Shown: positions 34,006 to 43,614 of the stretch, one piece after another
Numbering within the stretch: the stretch's first letter is position 1
How the letters are laid out: each line of letters opens with the position of its first letter
Assembly (NCBI GenBank): GCA_006438735.1
Contig: RCZF01000001.1
Coordinates: 124,001 to 188,000 of the forward strand
Direction: 5' to 3'
Length of the DNA stretch: 64,000 bases
DNA from: Sphingomonas koreensis
Lineage (GTDB): Bacteria > Pseudomonadota > Alphaproteobacteria > Sphingomonadales > Sphingomonadaceae
The notes under the pieces: model-generated
The model's input: only the letters and a program-made list of their open reading frames with translations
What the model was told of the DNA's origin: nothing
Database searches by the model: none
Position numbers and translations under genes: made by a program

Positions 34006-35520
34006 TCACACCGTTATTGGGACCAGCTCCGCTCGTTGCGGATCATATACCACGTCCGCCAGCGTGCCGTTACCGATCCGTTCGATGATCTCGTCGACGA
34101 TAGGGACGGGCACAAAAAACCATTCGCGCGGGCGCACCAGCTTGCCGAACCGATCGGGGATTTCGGCCTCGAACCGAACAGAATGAAGGACGCGGTGTAT
34201 CAGCCGTTCGAGCTTGGGTCTGTTCACGTCGTAGAGCTTATAGGTGGCGACCACGTCGACATCGGCGAGCAGATATGTCGCGTCGTCGCGCGCCCCGGCG
34301 ATCCGGGCCTCCACCGGACCGCCGGTGATGCCGATCTTGTGCACCAGATCGCGGCTGGCCGCGATCGTCGGATGATCAGATCGACTTCGCAGTACATAAA
34401 GGGTGCCAGACTGCAGATGTTCCTGCTCAGCGATTTCAGGCGATTCCGACGCCTCGAACAACGGGCCGGCCGTTGGTTCGGAAACCTGCCCCGGCACGAG
34501 GTAGGGCGAAATCGCGTCCACAACATGCCGCGTGCCTTCGTCGAATAGGACCCGCGCGCCGCCAGCATTGCTGACGCCTATAATATTAACTGTCACGCCC
34601 GCCTTGTCTGTCGCGAGATTAGCCCACTTGATGTTCCGATGAGCGAAACTGATAGCGGCATCATCAAAAAGAATCAGAGGCCATAATCCTGCGACCTGCC
34701 TCCCTTGATTAACGCTGTTAGTCGTCACGAAGGCGAAGCCACCGCGTCCCGTCGCCATGTAGCGCCGCGCCTTCATGAACCATCCGCAAACATAGTCGAG
34801 CGATCCTGGCGAGGCCGTTTCACCTTCAAATACCCGGCGAAGATCCGCCTTTTGTTCGTCAGTTTGCCACTGACTACCCCTGTATGGCGGGTTCCCGCAG
34901 ATATAGGTCTCCACCTCGGCGCCGCCGCCTAGACCATCCTCGTCCAGCGCCATCCGCCCGGTCGGTCCGCCAAGGTCCTGCTCCTCGACCAACGCTGTTC
35001 CAACGGGCGGGCACACTTCCAGCCAGTTCAATCGCAATGCGTTCGCCTCTGGCCCACCGTGGATCTGCCCAGTCTTGTGCAACGGCAGCACCATCGCCCG
35101 CGCTTCCTGCTGGCTGAGATACACGCAATCCGCCTGAAACTCAGCGATCAGCAGCGCGAGGCGCGCGATTTCGGCGGCGAAGCCCTTGATCTCGATGCCG
35201 TAGAAATTGCTGAGCGGAATGACGCTGCGGCGCTCGGCCAGCTTCAGGTTCGCCTCGCCGCCAAGCCGCTCGACGATCTGCGCCTCCATCGCCCGCATCT
35301 CCTTATAGGCGATGACGAGGAAGTTGCCCGATCCGCAGGCCGGATCGAATACGCGGATATTGCCCAGCCGCTTGCGCAGATTTCGCAGCTTCTGTTTGCT
35401 GTCGCCCGCCGCCTCCAGCTGCTCGCGAAGACCATCGAGGAACAGCGGGTTCAGCACCTTCAGGATGTTGGGCACGCTGGTATAGTGCAAGGCTCGCCAC
35501 GACGCCGCGCTCCTGCTCAT
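34006..35520 (-). CDS. 5'-truncated DNA methyltransferase fused to a GIY-YIG-like (T5orf172) C-terminal domain
   Basis: From ATG 35520 the 504-residue product reads MSRSAASWRALHYTSVPNIL, then motif I FDPACGSGNFL (about residue 57) and motif IV GNPPYRG (about 215), an N6-adenine/class I DNA methyltransferase core. After about residue 345 the sequence changes to LYVLRSRSDHPTIAASRDLV, HKIGITGGPVEARIAG and PREWFFVPVPIVDE, a T5orf172/GIY-YIG-type domain. The usual several-hundred-residue N-terminal part of such methyltransferases is missing because the gene joins the integrase out of frame at about 35,500. Function is doubtful, since the recognition region may also be lost. Confidence 0.7.
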   Translation of the reverse strand: MSRSAASWRALHYTSVPNILKVLNPLFLDGLREQLEAAGDSKQKLRNLRKRLGNIRVFDPACGSGNFLVIAYKEMRAMEAQIVERLGGEANLKLAERRSVIPLSNFYGIEIKGFAAEIARLALLIAEFQADCVYLSQQEARAMVLPLHKTGQIHGGPEANALRLNWLEVCPPVGTALVEEQDLGGPTGRMALDEDGLGGGAEVETYICGNPPYRGSQWQTDEQKADLRRVFEGETASPGSLDYVCGWFMKARRYMATGRGGFAFVTTNSVNQGRQVAGLWPLILFDDAAISFAHRNIKWANLATDKAGVTVNIIGVSNAGGARVLFDEGTRHVVDAISPYLVPGQVSEPTAGPLFEASESPEIAEQEHLQSGTLYVLRSRSDHPTIAASRDLVHKIGITGGPVEARIAGARDDATYLLADVDVVATYKLYDVNRPKLERLIHRVLHSVRFEAEIPDRFGKLVRPREWFFVPVPIVDEIIERIGNGTLADVVYDPQRAELVPITV

Positions 35521-36526
35521 CGGTGGTGCGACCCCAACGGTTCGGCAGTTGGCGACATAGATTTGTGAACTTGAGGACATCAGCCTGCTTTACGGCTTCG
35601 ACGAAGGTTCCCGCGCCGCAGGCGTAGCCGAACAACATCATCGCGGTCCGGACCTGCTTTTTTGTCTCCTCACCCCACGCGCCTTCAGCACAGAAGGCGG
35701 ATACGCAGTCTTCGCAAGCGTCGAGCAGCAACATCTTCGACGGACTGTCGGGCGCTGCGGGTGGATCTACCGAATGCGCGCTATCGGGCTGACGCCGGTT
35801 CTCGCGTTGCGATGCGCCGCCTGCCGGATCGATGCTGCCGTCGTCCGGCATTTCGAAGGCGAGGGGGGTGTCATCGGCCAACGCGTCTGCGGTCCAGTCA
35901 GCATAGTCGAAGCGGTCCAATGAAAGACGCCCCGTGGCCTCCCGGCACGCCGCTGCTCTCGCTCGGCAGATCATGCGTGTCATATTCACGACGTTTTGCT
36001 GGGTTGGCGCGATGCCAAACGACTTCAAATATTGGTCGATCTGCCCACCTGAAACCGGAGCGCCTTCGATGTTGTCGAATAGAAATCCCGCAACGGCTCG
36101 TGCGTCACCCGCATTCCAGCCCGTTTCGATCAGGCGTTCGTGCTCGTCCGGGGTCCAGAGCGCGTCAGGACCATGTTCTGCTAGGAAGCGCCAAGCTTCG
36201 GCGTGGATCGAGTTCACGCGAGCATGTTCGGTCGACGGCGCCAGACTTGCCGTTTGATCTGCCTGGATGCGGCGCAATTGCCAACGCAGCGCATCCTTGA
36301 ATACCTGTTCGAGCTGCGCTGGCTGGATTGCGATACCTTGCTGTCCGTAAGCCACCCGCAAATCCTCAAGCATTGCTTCCAGTTTCGCCGCGATACCGCG
36401 GGCGTAGTAATAACTTCCAGTGTTTAAGGCCATGGAAAGCGGGATCGGATGCCCGCCGACCGTTATCTTGCGGCGCCAGTGATAGGTGCCGCCGCGCAAG
36501 CGGAGATTCTGCAAAGCCACGAACAT
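35510..36526 (-). pseudogene. Tyrosine integrase, N-terminal part only
   Basis: The start at 36526 reads MFVALQNLRLRGGTYHWRRK, the N-terminus of island integrases of alphaproteobacteria. A core-binding domain follows much later (CVSAFCAEGAWGEETKKQVR, FGYACGAGTFVEAVKQADVL, NLCRQLPNRWGRTTDE). At about 35,510 the frame loses meaning and the DNA continues as methyltransferase in another frame. The catalytic domain with R...H-x-x-R...Y is therefore absent. Its position 92 bases from tRNA-Pro is normal for the element's own integrase. Confidence 0.75.
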
Positions 36527-36616
36527 CGCCTCATGGGTTCAGCGATGGGGACAGGCTTGGGGACAAACCTATCGGACCGCCCGGTGGGCGTCGTGATTTC
36601 AATGGCTTAGCAGCGA

Positions 36617-36635
36617 TTGGTCGGGGAGAGAGGAT
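36617..36635. repeat. Right attachment site of the island (tRNA-Pro 3' end)
   Basis: TTGGTCGGGGAGAGAGGAT is the same 19 bp as at 21804-21822. Eighteen of the bases are the CCA end, acceptor and part of the T arm of tRNA-Pro. Integration therefore restores the tRNA, as with most tRNA-targeting integrases. Confidence 0.9.
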
Positions 36636-36694
36636 TCGAACCTCCGGCCCCTGCCTCCCGAAGGCAGTGCTCTACCAGGCTGAGCTACTCCCCG
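36618..36694 (-). tRNA. trnP: tRNA-Pro (anticodon CGG)
   Basis: The minus strand has acceptor CGGGGAG pairing perfectly with CTCCCCG, a D arm AGCTCAGCCTGGTAGAGC, and anticodon stem CTGCC/GGCAG around loop TTCGGGA (anticodon CGG). It also has a T arm with GGTTCGAATCC and an encoded CCA. The 3' end is the island attachment site. Confidence 0.95.
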
Positions 36695-36793
36695 ACGGAG
36701 TCCGAAAGGCGCGCGTGGCGGCCGAGCGGTTAGCTTGGAGGCGCGCCTATAACGGGGGGCGGGCGGGGGCGCAAGCGACAAGCCCGATAGTTC

Positions 36794-38095
36794 TCACGCA
36801 GAACTGCGCGCGCCGAGCAGGCTTTCGACGGTGGTGAATTTCTCGCGCGGGGCGCCTTCGCGGGCGCGGGCGATCTCGGCGCGGTCGATCGCTTGCCAAT
36901 CGCGAAAGGTGACGACGTCGATCTGGCGGGCGGCGAGCAACGCGTCGAGCCCGGCGCGGCCGCGCTTGCCGCTTTCCACCGGCAGATCCTCGGCGAGATG
37001 CGCGGCGATCAGCGCGCCTTCCGGACGGTTGGTGCCGATCGTGCCGGTCGGCCCGCGTCGCGCCCAGCCGACCGCATAGAGCCCGGGGGCGATACGCCCC
37101 TCGTCATTGGCGAAGCGGCCGGCGCGCGCGTCGTACGGTACGCCCTCGATCGGCGGCGTGCGGTAGCCGATGCAGCTCACCACCAGCCCGGCCGGCACGA
37201 CATAGGTTTCGCCGGTGCCGATCGCGGCGCCCGCGGTGTCGAGTTCGGTGCGTTCGACGATGACGCGCTCCGCCGTGCCGGCGCCTTCGATGCGCAGCGG
37301 GCGAGCGAAGAAGTCGAACACGATCCCGATCGGCTTGGCGTCGCGGACGGCGGCGAAGCCGCGCAGCAGCGTCACCGATTTGCGCTGGCCGGGATCGAGC
37401 GCGGCGTCGGCCTCGATCGGCGGCAGATCGGCAGGATCGACCCGTGGGGTCGCGCGGGCGAGCTGGCCGAGCTCGCCGAGCTCCTTCGGCGTCATCGCGA
37501 TCTGGTGCGGCCCGCGGCGGCCGAGGATCGTCACGCGGTTGATCGCATGGCGGCCGAGATGCGCAAGCGCATCGCCGACGATGTCCGACCCGGCGAATTC
37601 GGCTTCGGTCTTGGCGAGGATGCGCGCGACGTCGAGCGCGACATTGCCGTTGCCGATCACCACCGCGCCGGGTCCGTCGAGCAGCGGTGCAAGCGCGGCG
37701 TGATCGGGGTGGCCGTTATACCAGCCGACGAACGCCGCCGAGCCGATCACGCCGGGCAAATCGCTGCCCGGGAGGTCGAGCGGGCGATCCGATGGCGCGC
37801 CGGTGGCGAGCACAACCGCGTCGTAGAGATCGCGCAACTCGGCGATGGTGACGTCCTTGCCGATCGTCACATTGCCGACGAAGCGGACATTGTCGGTCAA
37901 CGCCACGGCTTCGTAGCGCCGCGACACGCCCTTGATCGATTGGTGATCGGGCGCCACGCCCGATCGGATCAGGCCGAACGGCGCCGGCGACCGATCGATG
38001 ATGTCGATCCGCACCGCGTCACCAAACGCCTTCTGGCAGGCCTCGGCGGTGTAATAACCCGCCGGGCCCGATCCGATCACCGCAACGTGGCGCAT
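36794..38095 (-). CDS. Ferredoxin/adrenodoxin-type NADP reductase
   Basis: This 433-residue protein has the FAD motif GSGPAGYYTAEAC (residues 8-20), APFGLIRSGVAPDH, ATGAPSDRPLDLPG, the NADP motif VVIGNGNVALDVARIL and GWARRGPTGTIGTNR. These mark the adrenodoxin reductase/FprA family. It passes electrons from NADPH to ferredoxins that serve cytochromes P450 or Rieske oxygenases. No ferredoxin gene is adjacent. It lies just upstream of tRNA-Pro. Confidence 0.92.
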   Translation of the reverse strand: MRHVAVIGSGPAGYYTAEACQKAFGDAVRIDIIDRSPAPFGLIRSGVAPDHQSIKGVSRRYEAVALTDNVRFVGNVTIGKDVTIAELRDLYDAVVLATGAPSDRPLDLPGSDLPGVIGSAAFVGWYNGHPDHAALAPLLDGPGAVVIGNGNVALDVARILAKTEAEFAGSDIVGDALAHLGRHAINRVTILGRRGPHQIAMTPKELGELGQLARATPRVDPADLPPIEADAALDPGQRKSVTLLRGFAAVRDAKPIGIVFDFFARPLRIEGAGTAERVIVERTELDTAGAAIGTGETYVVPAGLVVSCIGYRTPPIEGVPYDARAGRFANDEGRIAPGLYAVGWARRGPTGTIGTNRPEGALIAAHLAEDLPVESGKRGRAGLDALLAARQIDVVTFRDWQAIDRAEIARAREGAPREKFTTVESLLGARSSA

Positions 38096-38171
38096 CAGGC
38101 GCTCTCCAAGATCGTTTCGCGAACCCTAAACGCTTGGCGGGCCGGGGCAAGCATGGCTATGGCCTGGCCCG

Positions 38172-38747
38172 ATGTCGCCGATCGAAACCATCGCCTTCGT
38201 GCTCGGCGTCATCAACATCGTGTTGCTGGTGCGCCGCAGCATCTGGAACTACCCGTTCGCGCTGGCGATGGTGGCGCTTTATGCCCGCGTGTTCTTCGAA
38301 GCGAAGCTTTACAGCGACGCGCTGCTCCAGCTCTTCTTCTTCGTGGTGAACCTCTATGGCTGGTGGCAGTGGCGCGCGGCGGCGCGGCGCGCGGGCGACA
38401 TTCGTATCGAGGTGATGAGCGGGGCGGCGCGGATCGGTTGGGCGATCGGCTGCTTCGTTGGCGTGTTTGCCTGGGGCTGGCTGATGCACCGCTTCACCGA
38501 GGCTTCCTATCCGTGGTGGGACGCCGGCGTAGCGATCGTCAGCATCGCCGCGCAGATCATGCTTGCGCGGCGCTGGCTTGAGAACTGGCTATTGTGGATC
38601 GCGGTGGATGCGGTCTCGATCGGTCTTTATGCGGCGAAGGGCTTGTGGCTGACGATGGTGCTTTACGGGGTGTTCCTGGTGCTGGCGATGTGGGGATGGC
38701 GGGACTGGCGGCGGGCGCGGCGCGCCGTGGAGCCGGTGGTCGCGTGA
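38172..38747 (+). CDS. pnuC: Nicotinamide riboside transporter PnuC
   Basis: This 191-residue protein has about seven membrane helices. ETIAFVLGVINIVLLVRRSIWNYPFALAMV, VVNLYGWWQW and NWLLWIAVDAVSIGLYAAKGL are the PnuC core, with W-x-x-W residues that bind the riboside. It imports nicotinamide riboside across the inner membrane. Its TGA overlaps the GTG of the kinase gene, so uptake and phosphorylation are coupled. Confidence 0.93.
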   Translation: MSPIETIAFVLGVINIVLLVRRSIWNYPFALAMVALYARVFFEAKLYSDALLQLFFFVVNLYGWWQWRAAARRAGDIRIEVMSGAARIGWAIGCFVGVFAWGWLMHRFTEASYPWWDAGVAIVSIAAQIMLARRWLENWLLWIAVDAVSIGLYAAKGLWLTMVLYGVFLVLAMWGWRDWRRARRAVEPVVA

Positions 38748-39280
38748 CGCTGACGACGATCTGCCTGCACGGCCCCGAAAGCACCGGCAAGTCGACCATC
38801 GCGCTCAAGCTCGCGGCGCACTTCGGCTCGGCATCGGTCGCGGAATATGGCCGGACCTATACCGAGCAATTCGGCACCGGCTGGACCATGGCCGATCTGG
38901 TCGACATTGCCCGCGCGCACGATGCCGAGACGCGGGCGGCGGTGGTGCAGGGGCGGCTGCCGGTGATCCTCGATACCGATCCGTTGATGACCTGCGTGTG
39001 GGCGGAAATGCTCTACGGCCGCCACGATCCGTGGTTCGACGCGTGGACCAATACCGCCGATCTCTATCTGCTGTTCGACGTGGATCTGCCGTGGGTGGCG
39101 GACGGCACGCGAATGTTCGGCAGCGCCGCCGAGCGGCAGAAGTTCTTCGATCTTTCCCGCGCGATCCTTGAGCGGCGCGGCGTTCGATGGGCGATGGTGC
39201 GCGGCGAGGGCGCGGCGCGCTTCACCAGCGCGCTCGCCGCGATCGACGCCGCGATGCTCGAGCGTCGCGACGCCGGTTGA
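38744..39280 (+). CDS. NadR-like ribosylnicotinamide kinase (AAA_28 ATPase)
   Basis: This 178-residue protein is read from GTG 38744, overlapping pnuC. The P-loop GPESTGKST (about residues 9-17) is followed by VAEYGRTYTEQFG and a DTDPLMTCVWAEMLYG segment, as in the kinase domain of NadR. There is no adenylyltransferase or repressor domain, so it is the kinase-only form. It traps imported nicotinamide riboside as NMN for NAD salvage. Confidence 0.88.
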   Translation: MTLTTICLHGPESTGKSTIALKLAAHFGSASVAEYGRTYTEQFGTGWTMADLVDIARAHDAETRAAVVQGRLPVILDTDPLMTCVWAEMLYGRHDPWFDAWTNTADLYLLFDVDLPWVADGTRMFGSAAERQKFFDLSRAILERRGVRWAMVRGEGAARFTSALAAIDAAMLERRDAG

Positions 39281-39281
39281 G

Positions 39282-40244
39282 TTACTGCGACGGCGCGAGC
39301 CGCGTGTTGATCACCCAGCCGACATTGTCGTTCTCGTCGGCGACTTCCCACCACAGCCCGTCCTTGTTGCCGGTCGGGTAGACGATCGCGCCGGGCGGGA
39401 GCGTGCGGATCACCGCGCCGCTGGCCGCAGCGGTTTTGTGCATCGCCACCGATCCCATCGCGGTGAAGGTCTTGCTCGGCGCGGCTTGCGCGGTGCCGGC
39501 GTCGCCCGGCGTCACCAGGCCGAGCGAATCGACGAGTTTGCTATAGGCCTGGATGAACGACAGCGTGACGATCCGGCCGATGTCGGTATTGTCATAGCCG
39601 CCGCCGACCGCGCCCGCCGCGCCGCCGAAAAAGCCGGCGCCGCCGCCGCCGCCGAAGCTCAGGCTGTTCTTGGCGGCATAGCCGTCCTCCACCGCGATCG
39701 TCTCGGTGGTGCGGACGTTGGTGACCGACAGAACGGTGTTCGCCTCCATCTTCTTGCTGCGCAGGCCACCGGCCAATCCGCCGAACCGGCCACCGATCAG
39801 GCCGCCGATCGCGCCGCCGACGGCGCTGCCGCTCGAATTGCTGTTGGCGCCTTGCACCTCGGCGACGAGCACGTAATCGGCCGCCTTGATCTGGCCCTGG
39901 CCGACATTCGCGCCGCGCTGATGGCCGAGATCGCCGCCGATGTTGCGTTCCAGCTCGGCGGCCTGCAGACCGCTGCCGCGATCGACCAGGTTGAAGCAGC
40001 CCGAGCGCTGGATCAGCACCTTCAAGAGCTTTTGCGGGGGCGCAAGGCTATATTGCGTCCAGCCCGACGGATCGTCGCCATCGACGACCGAGATCGTGCC
40101 GAGCTTGCGATAGCAATGCGGCACATCGGTCATCATCGCTTGCTGGGTTTTCTGCGTGCCCGATGGCCGCGCCTGGGCCGATGCGGCCTGCGGTGCGATC
40201 GCCAAGGACAAAGCGCTGCTTGCGCACAAAATCGTCTTGATCAT
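39282..40244 (-). CDS. CsgG/HfaB-like secreted protein with SH3-type C-terminus
   Basis: This 320-residue protein has a signal peptide (cleavage after ASAQA). [44 protein letters not shown] and [16 protein letters not shown] match the CsgG nucleotide-like core. A Gly-rich middle follows. The last 60 residues ([32 protein letters not shown]) resemble an SH3 domain. No curli-type genes are nearby. It is probably an envelope protein of unknown cargo, divergent from lepA. Confidence 0.78.
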   Translation of the reverse strand: MIKTILCASSALSLAIAPQAASAQARPSGTQKTQQAMMTDVPHCYRKLGTISVVDGDDPSGWTQYSLAPPQKLLKVLIQRSGCFNLVDRGSGLQAAELERNIGGDLGHQRGANVGQGQIKAADYVLVAEVQGANSNSSGSAVGGAIGGLIGGRFGGLAGGLRSKKMEANTVLSVTNVRTTETIAVEDGYAAKNSLSFGGGGGAGFFGGAAGAVGGGYDNTDIGRIVTLSFIQAYSKLVDSLGLVTPGDAGTAQAAPSKTFTAMGSVAMHKTAAASGAVIRTLPPGAIVYPTGNKDGLWWEVADENDNVGWVINTRLAPSQ

Positions 40245-40432
40245 TTTATCTTCCCCGTCATGCCCCGGCCGATCCTAAGTCGATATTCGTTACGACACTA
40301 GCCCCGTTTGACAGGTGGAAATTGCACCGATGCGTCACGCTGCCCGATCGGCAGCCATCGACACGCTTTGTGCGGCGTCGTCGCCCTGCTATGGCGCACC
40401 CACTTTCCCTCCTTCAGCATCTGAGCCGCTTC

Positions 40433-42241
40433 GTGACGCCGTTAGATAAAATCCGTAATTTCAGTATCATCGCGCATATCGACCACGGCAAGTCGACGCT
40501 CGCCGATCGCCTGATCCAGACGACCGGCGGCCTCACCGAGCGCGAGATGTCGGCGCAAGTGCTCGACAATATGGATATCGAGCGCGAGCGCGGCATCACG
40601 ATCAAGGCGCAGACGGTGCGGCTCGCCTACACCGCGTCGGACGGCGAGACCTATGAGCTCAACCTCATGGACACGCCGGGGCACGTCGATTTCGCCTACG
40701 AAGTGTCGCGCAGCCTAGCGGCGTGCGAAGGCGCGCTGCTGGTGGTCGATGCCGCGCAAGGCGTCGAGGCGCAGACGCTCGCCAACGTCTATCAATCGAT
40801 CGAGCACGATCATGAGATCGTGCCCGTCATCAACAAGATCGATCTGCCCGCCGCCGATGTCGACAAGGTGAAGGCGGAGATCGAGGACATCATCGGCCTC
40901 GATGCCTCGAACGCGGTGCTGACCAGCGCCAAATCGGGCATCGGCATTGCCGAGGTGCTCGAGGCGATCGTCCAGCGCATTCCGCCGCCCAAGGGCGACC
41001 GCGACGCGCCGTTGAAGGCGATGCTGGTCGATAGCTGGTACGATCCGTATCTCGGCGTGGTCATCCTCGTCCGCGTCGTCGAGGGAACGCTGAAGAAGGG
41101 CCAGCTCGTCAAGTTCATGGCCACCGGCACGCAGCATCTGATCGACCGTGTCGGCTGCTTCCGCCCCAAGATCGAGCAGCTCGACAGCCTGAGCGCGGGC
41201 GAGATCGGCTTCATCACCGCGCAGATCAAGGAGGTCGCGCAGACCGCGGTCGGCGACACCATCACCGACGCGAAGAAGCCGACTGCGGAGCCGCTGCCCG
41301 GCTTCAAGGAAGTCCAGCCGGTGGTGTTCTGCGGGCTGTTCCCGGTCGATGCCGCCGACTTCGACAAGTTGCGCGAGAGCATCTCGCGGCTGCGGCTGAA
41401 CGATGCGTCGTTCAGCTTCGAGACCGAATCCTCGGCTGCGCTCGGCTTCGGCTTTCGCTGCGGTTTTCTGGGGCTGTTGCACTTGGAAATCATCCAGGAG
41501 CGGCTGACGCGCGAATATGATCTCGATCTGATCACCACCGCGCCGAGCGTGGTCTATCAGATCGAGCTGACGCATGGCGGCGGTCATCTCGAACTGCACA
41601 ATCCCGCCGATATGCCCGATCCGAGCAAGATCGAGAGCATCGCCGAGCCTTGGATCGAGGCGGTGATCTATTGTCCCGACGAATATCTCGGCAGCATCCT
41701 CAAGCTCTGCCAGGATCGGCGCGGCGTGCAGAAGAACCTGACCTATGTCGCGGGGCGCGCGCAGGTGACGTACGAATTGCCGCTCAACGAGGTGGTGTTC
41801 GATTTCTACGACCGGGTGAAGAGCCTGAGCCGCGGCTATGCGAGCTTCGATTATCACCAGATCGGGTATCGCGAGGGCGATCTCGTCAAGATGAGCATCT
41901 TGGTCAATGCCGAGCCCGTCGATGCGCTGTCGATGATCGTCAATCGTGATACCGCGGAAGCGCGCGGGCGCGGCATGTGCGAGCGCTTGAAGGATCTGAT
42001 CCCGCGCCATTTGTTCAAGATCCCGATCCAGGCGGCGATCGGCGGCAAGGTGATCGCGCGCGAGACGATCGCGGCGATGCGCAAGGACGTGACGGCGAAA
42101 TGCTACGGCGGCGATGCCTCCCGCAAAAGGAAGCTGCTGGACAAGCAGAAGAAGGGCAAGGCCCGGATGCGCGAATATGGCTCGGTCAGCATCCCGCAGG
42201 AAGCGTTCATCGCCGCGCTGCGCATGGGCGACGACGCCTGA
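40433..42241 (+). CDS. lepA: Elongation factor 4 (LepA)
   Basis: GTG at 40433 ([20 protein letters not shown] follows) gives 602 residues, the usual LepA length. Earlier ATGs at 40322 and 40391 would add an atypical leader. G motifs [17 protein letters not shown] and NKIDLPAAD are intact, and the LepA C-terminal domain ends [20 protein letters not shown]. The GTPase promotes back-translocation or remodelling of ribosomes under stress. Confidence 0.95.
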   Translation: MTPLDKIRNFSIIAHIDHGKSTLADRLIQTTGGLTEREMSAQVLDNMDIERERGITIKAQTVRLAYTASDGETYELNLMDTPGHVDFAYEVSRSLAACEGALLVVDAAQGVEAQTLANVYQSIEHDHEIVPVINKIDLPAADVDKVKAEIEDIIGLDASNAVLTSAKSGIGIAEVLEAIVQRIPPPKGDRDAPLKAMLVDSWYDPYLGVVILVRVVEGTLKKGQLVKFMATGTQHLIDRVGCFRPKIEQLDSLSAGEIGFITAQIKEVAQTAVGDTITDAKKPTAEPLPGFKEVQPVVFCGLFPVDAADFDKLRESISRLRLNDASFSFETESSAALGFGFRCGFLGLLHLEIIQERLTREYDLDLITTAPSVVYQIELTHGGGHLELHNPADMPDPSKIESIAEPWIEAVIYCPDEYLGSILKLCQDRRGVQKNLTYVAGRAQVTYELPLNEVVFDFYDRVKSLSRGYASFDYHQIGYREGDLVKMSILVNAEPVDALSMIVNRDTAEARGRGMCERLKDLIPRHLFKIPIQAAIGGKVIARETIAAMRKDVTAKCYGGDASRKRKLLDKQKKGKARMREYGSVSIPQEAFIAALRMGDDA

Positions 42242-42247
42242 GCCGAC

Positions 42248-42721
42248 TTATCGCTCGACGGTCGTCCGCTCCATCGGCGCGAGCTTTGCCAGAAAGGCGT
42301 TCTGCGCGAAAAACGCCACATGCTCGTCGCGCATCGCCGCCTGCAGATTCTCGACCAGCGCGTTGAAATCGGCTTGTTGCAGGCCGAGGTCCTTGTGCGA
42401 GCCGGCCATCGTCCGGCCGGTATAATCGCATCCGCCGTTCAGGATGTAGCAGAACTGCTCTTTGAGCGTCCGCCGCAGCCGCACCAGATCCTGGCCCTTG
42501 AAGATGTCGCTGATGCGCGGATCGGCGACGTTGCGATCGACCATCGCATCGACCACGCGGGCGACGCCCTTCTTGCCGTGAAACGCCTTCCACATCGCGT
42601 CGCCCTTGAACGGCGTCGCGCCGGCATTGGCGTTGCTTTGCGTATAGGGATCGACCGGGTCCTCGCCGGGTGGCGTGGCCTGAAGCGCGAGAGCGGCGGC
42701 GAACAGAAGCGGGATCATCAT
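42248..42721 (-). CDS. Periplasmic group 1 truncated hemoglobin-like protein
   Basis: This 157-residue protein starts MMIPLLFAAALALQATPPGE, a signal peptide. The globin part (WKAFHGKKGVARVVDAMVDR, LKEQFCYILNGGCDYTGRTM, AGSHKDLGL with the proximal His) matches trHbN-type globins. Secreted truncated globins are less common than cytoplasmic ones and may scavenge NO or oxygen, or carry heme. It lies 8 bases after the DUF3034 stop and was probably co-transcribed with it. Confidence 0.85.
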   Translation of the reverse strand: MMIPLLFAAALALQATPPGEDPVDPYTQSNANAGATPFKGDAMWKAFHGKKGVARVVDAMVDRNVADPRISDIFKGQDLVRLRRTLKEQFCYILNGGCDYTGRTMAGSHKDLGLQQADFNALVENLQAAMRDEHVAFFAQNAFLAKLAPMERTTVER

Positions 42722-42729
42722 CGGTCCTA

Positions 42730-43614
42730 TCAATAGCTCGCCTGGAGCGAGAGGAAAGCGCCGTGCTGCGCCTTCACCGTGGCGATGTCGCCGAGATCGG
42801 CATAAGCGGCGGTGAGGGTAATGTGCCTGATCGGCGCCCACGCGGCGAACAGATCGAAGGCGTCGTCTTCCTGCGCGAAGCCGAGATTGTCGGGCTTGGT
42901 GCGATATTCGCCGCCGATCAGCAGATGGCGGCTGACCAGCAGCCCGGCCGATCCTTCGAATTGCGCCGTATAGGCCCGATCGCGATCGCCGCCGAAGCCG
43001 AGCAAGCCGAACTGATTGGCGCGGGTGAAGCGGATCGTCCCGTCGACGACGAGGCTCTGCCGGAGCAGCACTTTCGTCGCCGCGACGTAGAAATCGGCGT
43101 CGCTGCTATGCCGGCCGCCGACGGCGTGGATCACCGCGCCGCGCGCGGCATGCTTATATTGAACGCCGACGGCGACTTGCGGCAGAACGCTGTCCTGATC
43201 GTAGATCGCATCGCCGAACAGCCGCAGCTTGGCGCCGTAGACGTCTTGTTTGAAGGTGAAGCCGCGCCCGAGCCCGAGCGCCGCGCCGGCGGCACGCGTG
43301 TCGAAGCTCTGATGGGCGTAAGACAGTTCGAGGCGGTCTTTGACCCCGATCGCGGCGCCGAAGCTGGTGAGATCGTAATCGCTCAGCGGCACATAGGTGA
43401 GGTGCGCGGTGGCGCCGATCCCCGCGTCGGTTTCCTCGCCGGCGATCACCGCCCAGGTCGCCAGCCCGCCGCCGGCCGCGCCTTCGACGTTGGTAACGCC
43501 GCCGGTCAGCAGCAGCTTGCCGCCTTCGCGAAACTGCTGCGCGGCGGCCGGTAGACTCATCGCCAGGCCGGCAATACCGACGCCGATGGCCATCGCAGCT
43601 CTTGCCAATATCAT
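42730..43614 (-). CDS. DUF3034 family outer-membrane-like protein
   Basis: This 294-residue protein has a signal peptide (cleavage after PAAAQ) and alternating beta-strand character. FREGGKLLLTGGVTNVEGAAGGGLATWA and KDRLELSYAHQSFDT are typical of DUF3034, and it ends in an aromatic residue (LQASY), as barrel proteins do. Function is unknown. It is divergent from the cupredoxin and GGDEF/EAL pair, an arrangement I recall from other Proteobacteria. Confidence 0.85.
   Translation of the reverse strand: MILARAAMAIGVGIAGLAMSLPAAAQQFREGGKLLLTGGVTNVEGAAGGGLATWAVIAGEETDAGIGATAHLTYVPLSDYDLTSFGAAIGVKDRLELSYAHQSFDTRAAGAALGLGRGFTFKQDVYGAKLRLFGDAIYDQDSVLPQVAVGVQYKHAARGAVIHAVGGRHSSDADFYVAATKVLLRQSLVVDGTIRFTRANQFGLLGFGGDRDRAYTAQFEGSAGLLVSRHLLIGGEYRTKPDNLGFAQEDDAFDLFAAWAPIRHITLTAAYADLGDIATVKAQHGAFLSLQASY

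Larger units (their letters stand above)
21804..36635. mobile_element. tRNA-Pro-associated genomic island, probably a decayed mobilizable element
   Basis: A 19-bp direct repeat (21804-21822 and 36617-36635) bounds about 14.8 kb. The right copy is the 3' end of tRNA-Pro, and a tyrosine-integrase N-terminus starts 92 bases from the tRNA. Inside are a MobA/MobL-type relaxase, methyltransferase/GIY-YIG, TIR-DUF3298, DUF2971 and unrecognised genes. The base composition is visibly more A+T-rich (for example 26,400-26,750 and 27,300-27,900) than the flanks. Several genes are cut, including the integrase, so it is probably immobile now. Removing it would join the GH68 gene to tRNA-Pro. Confidence 0.88.
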
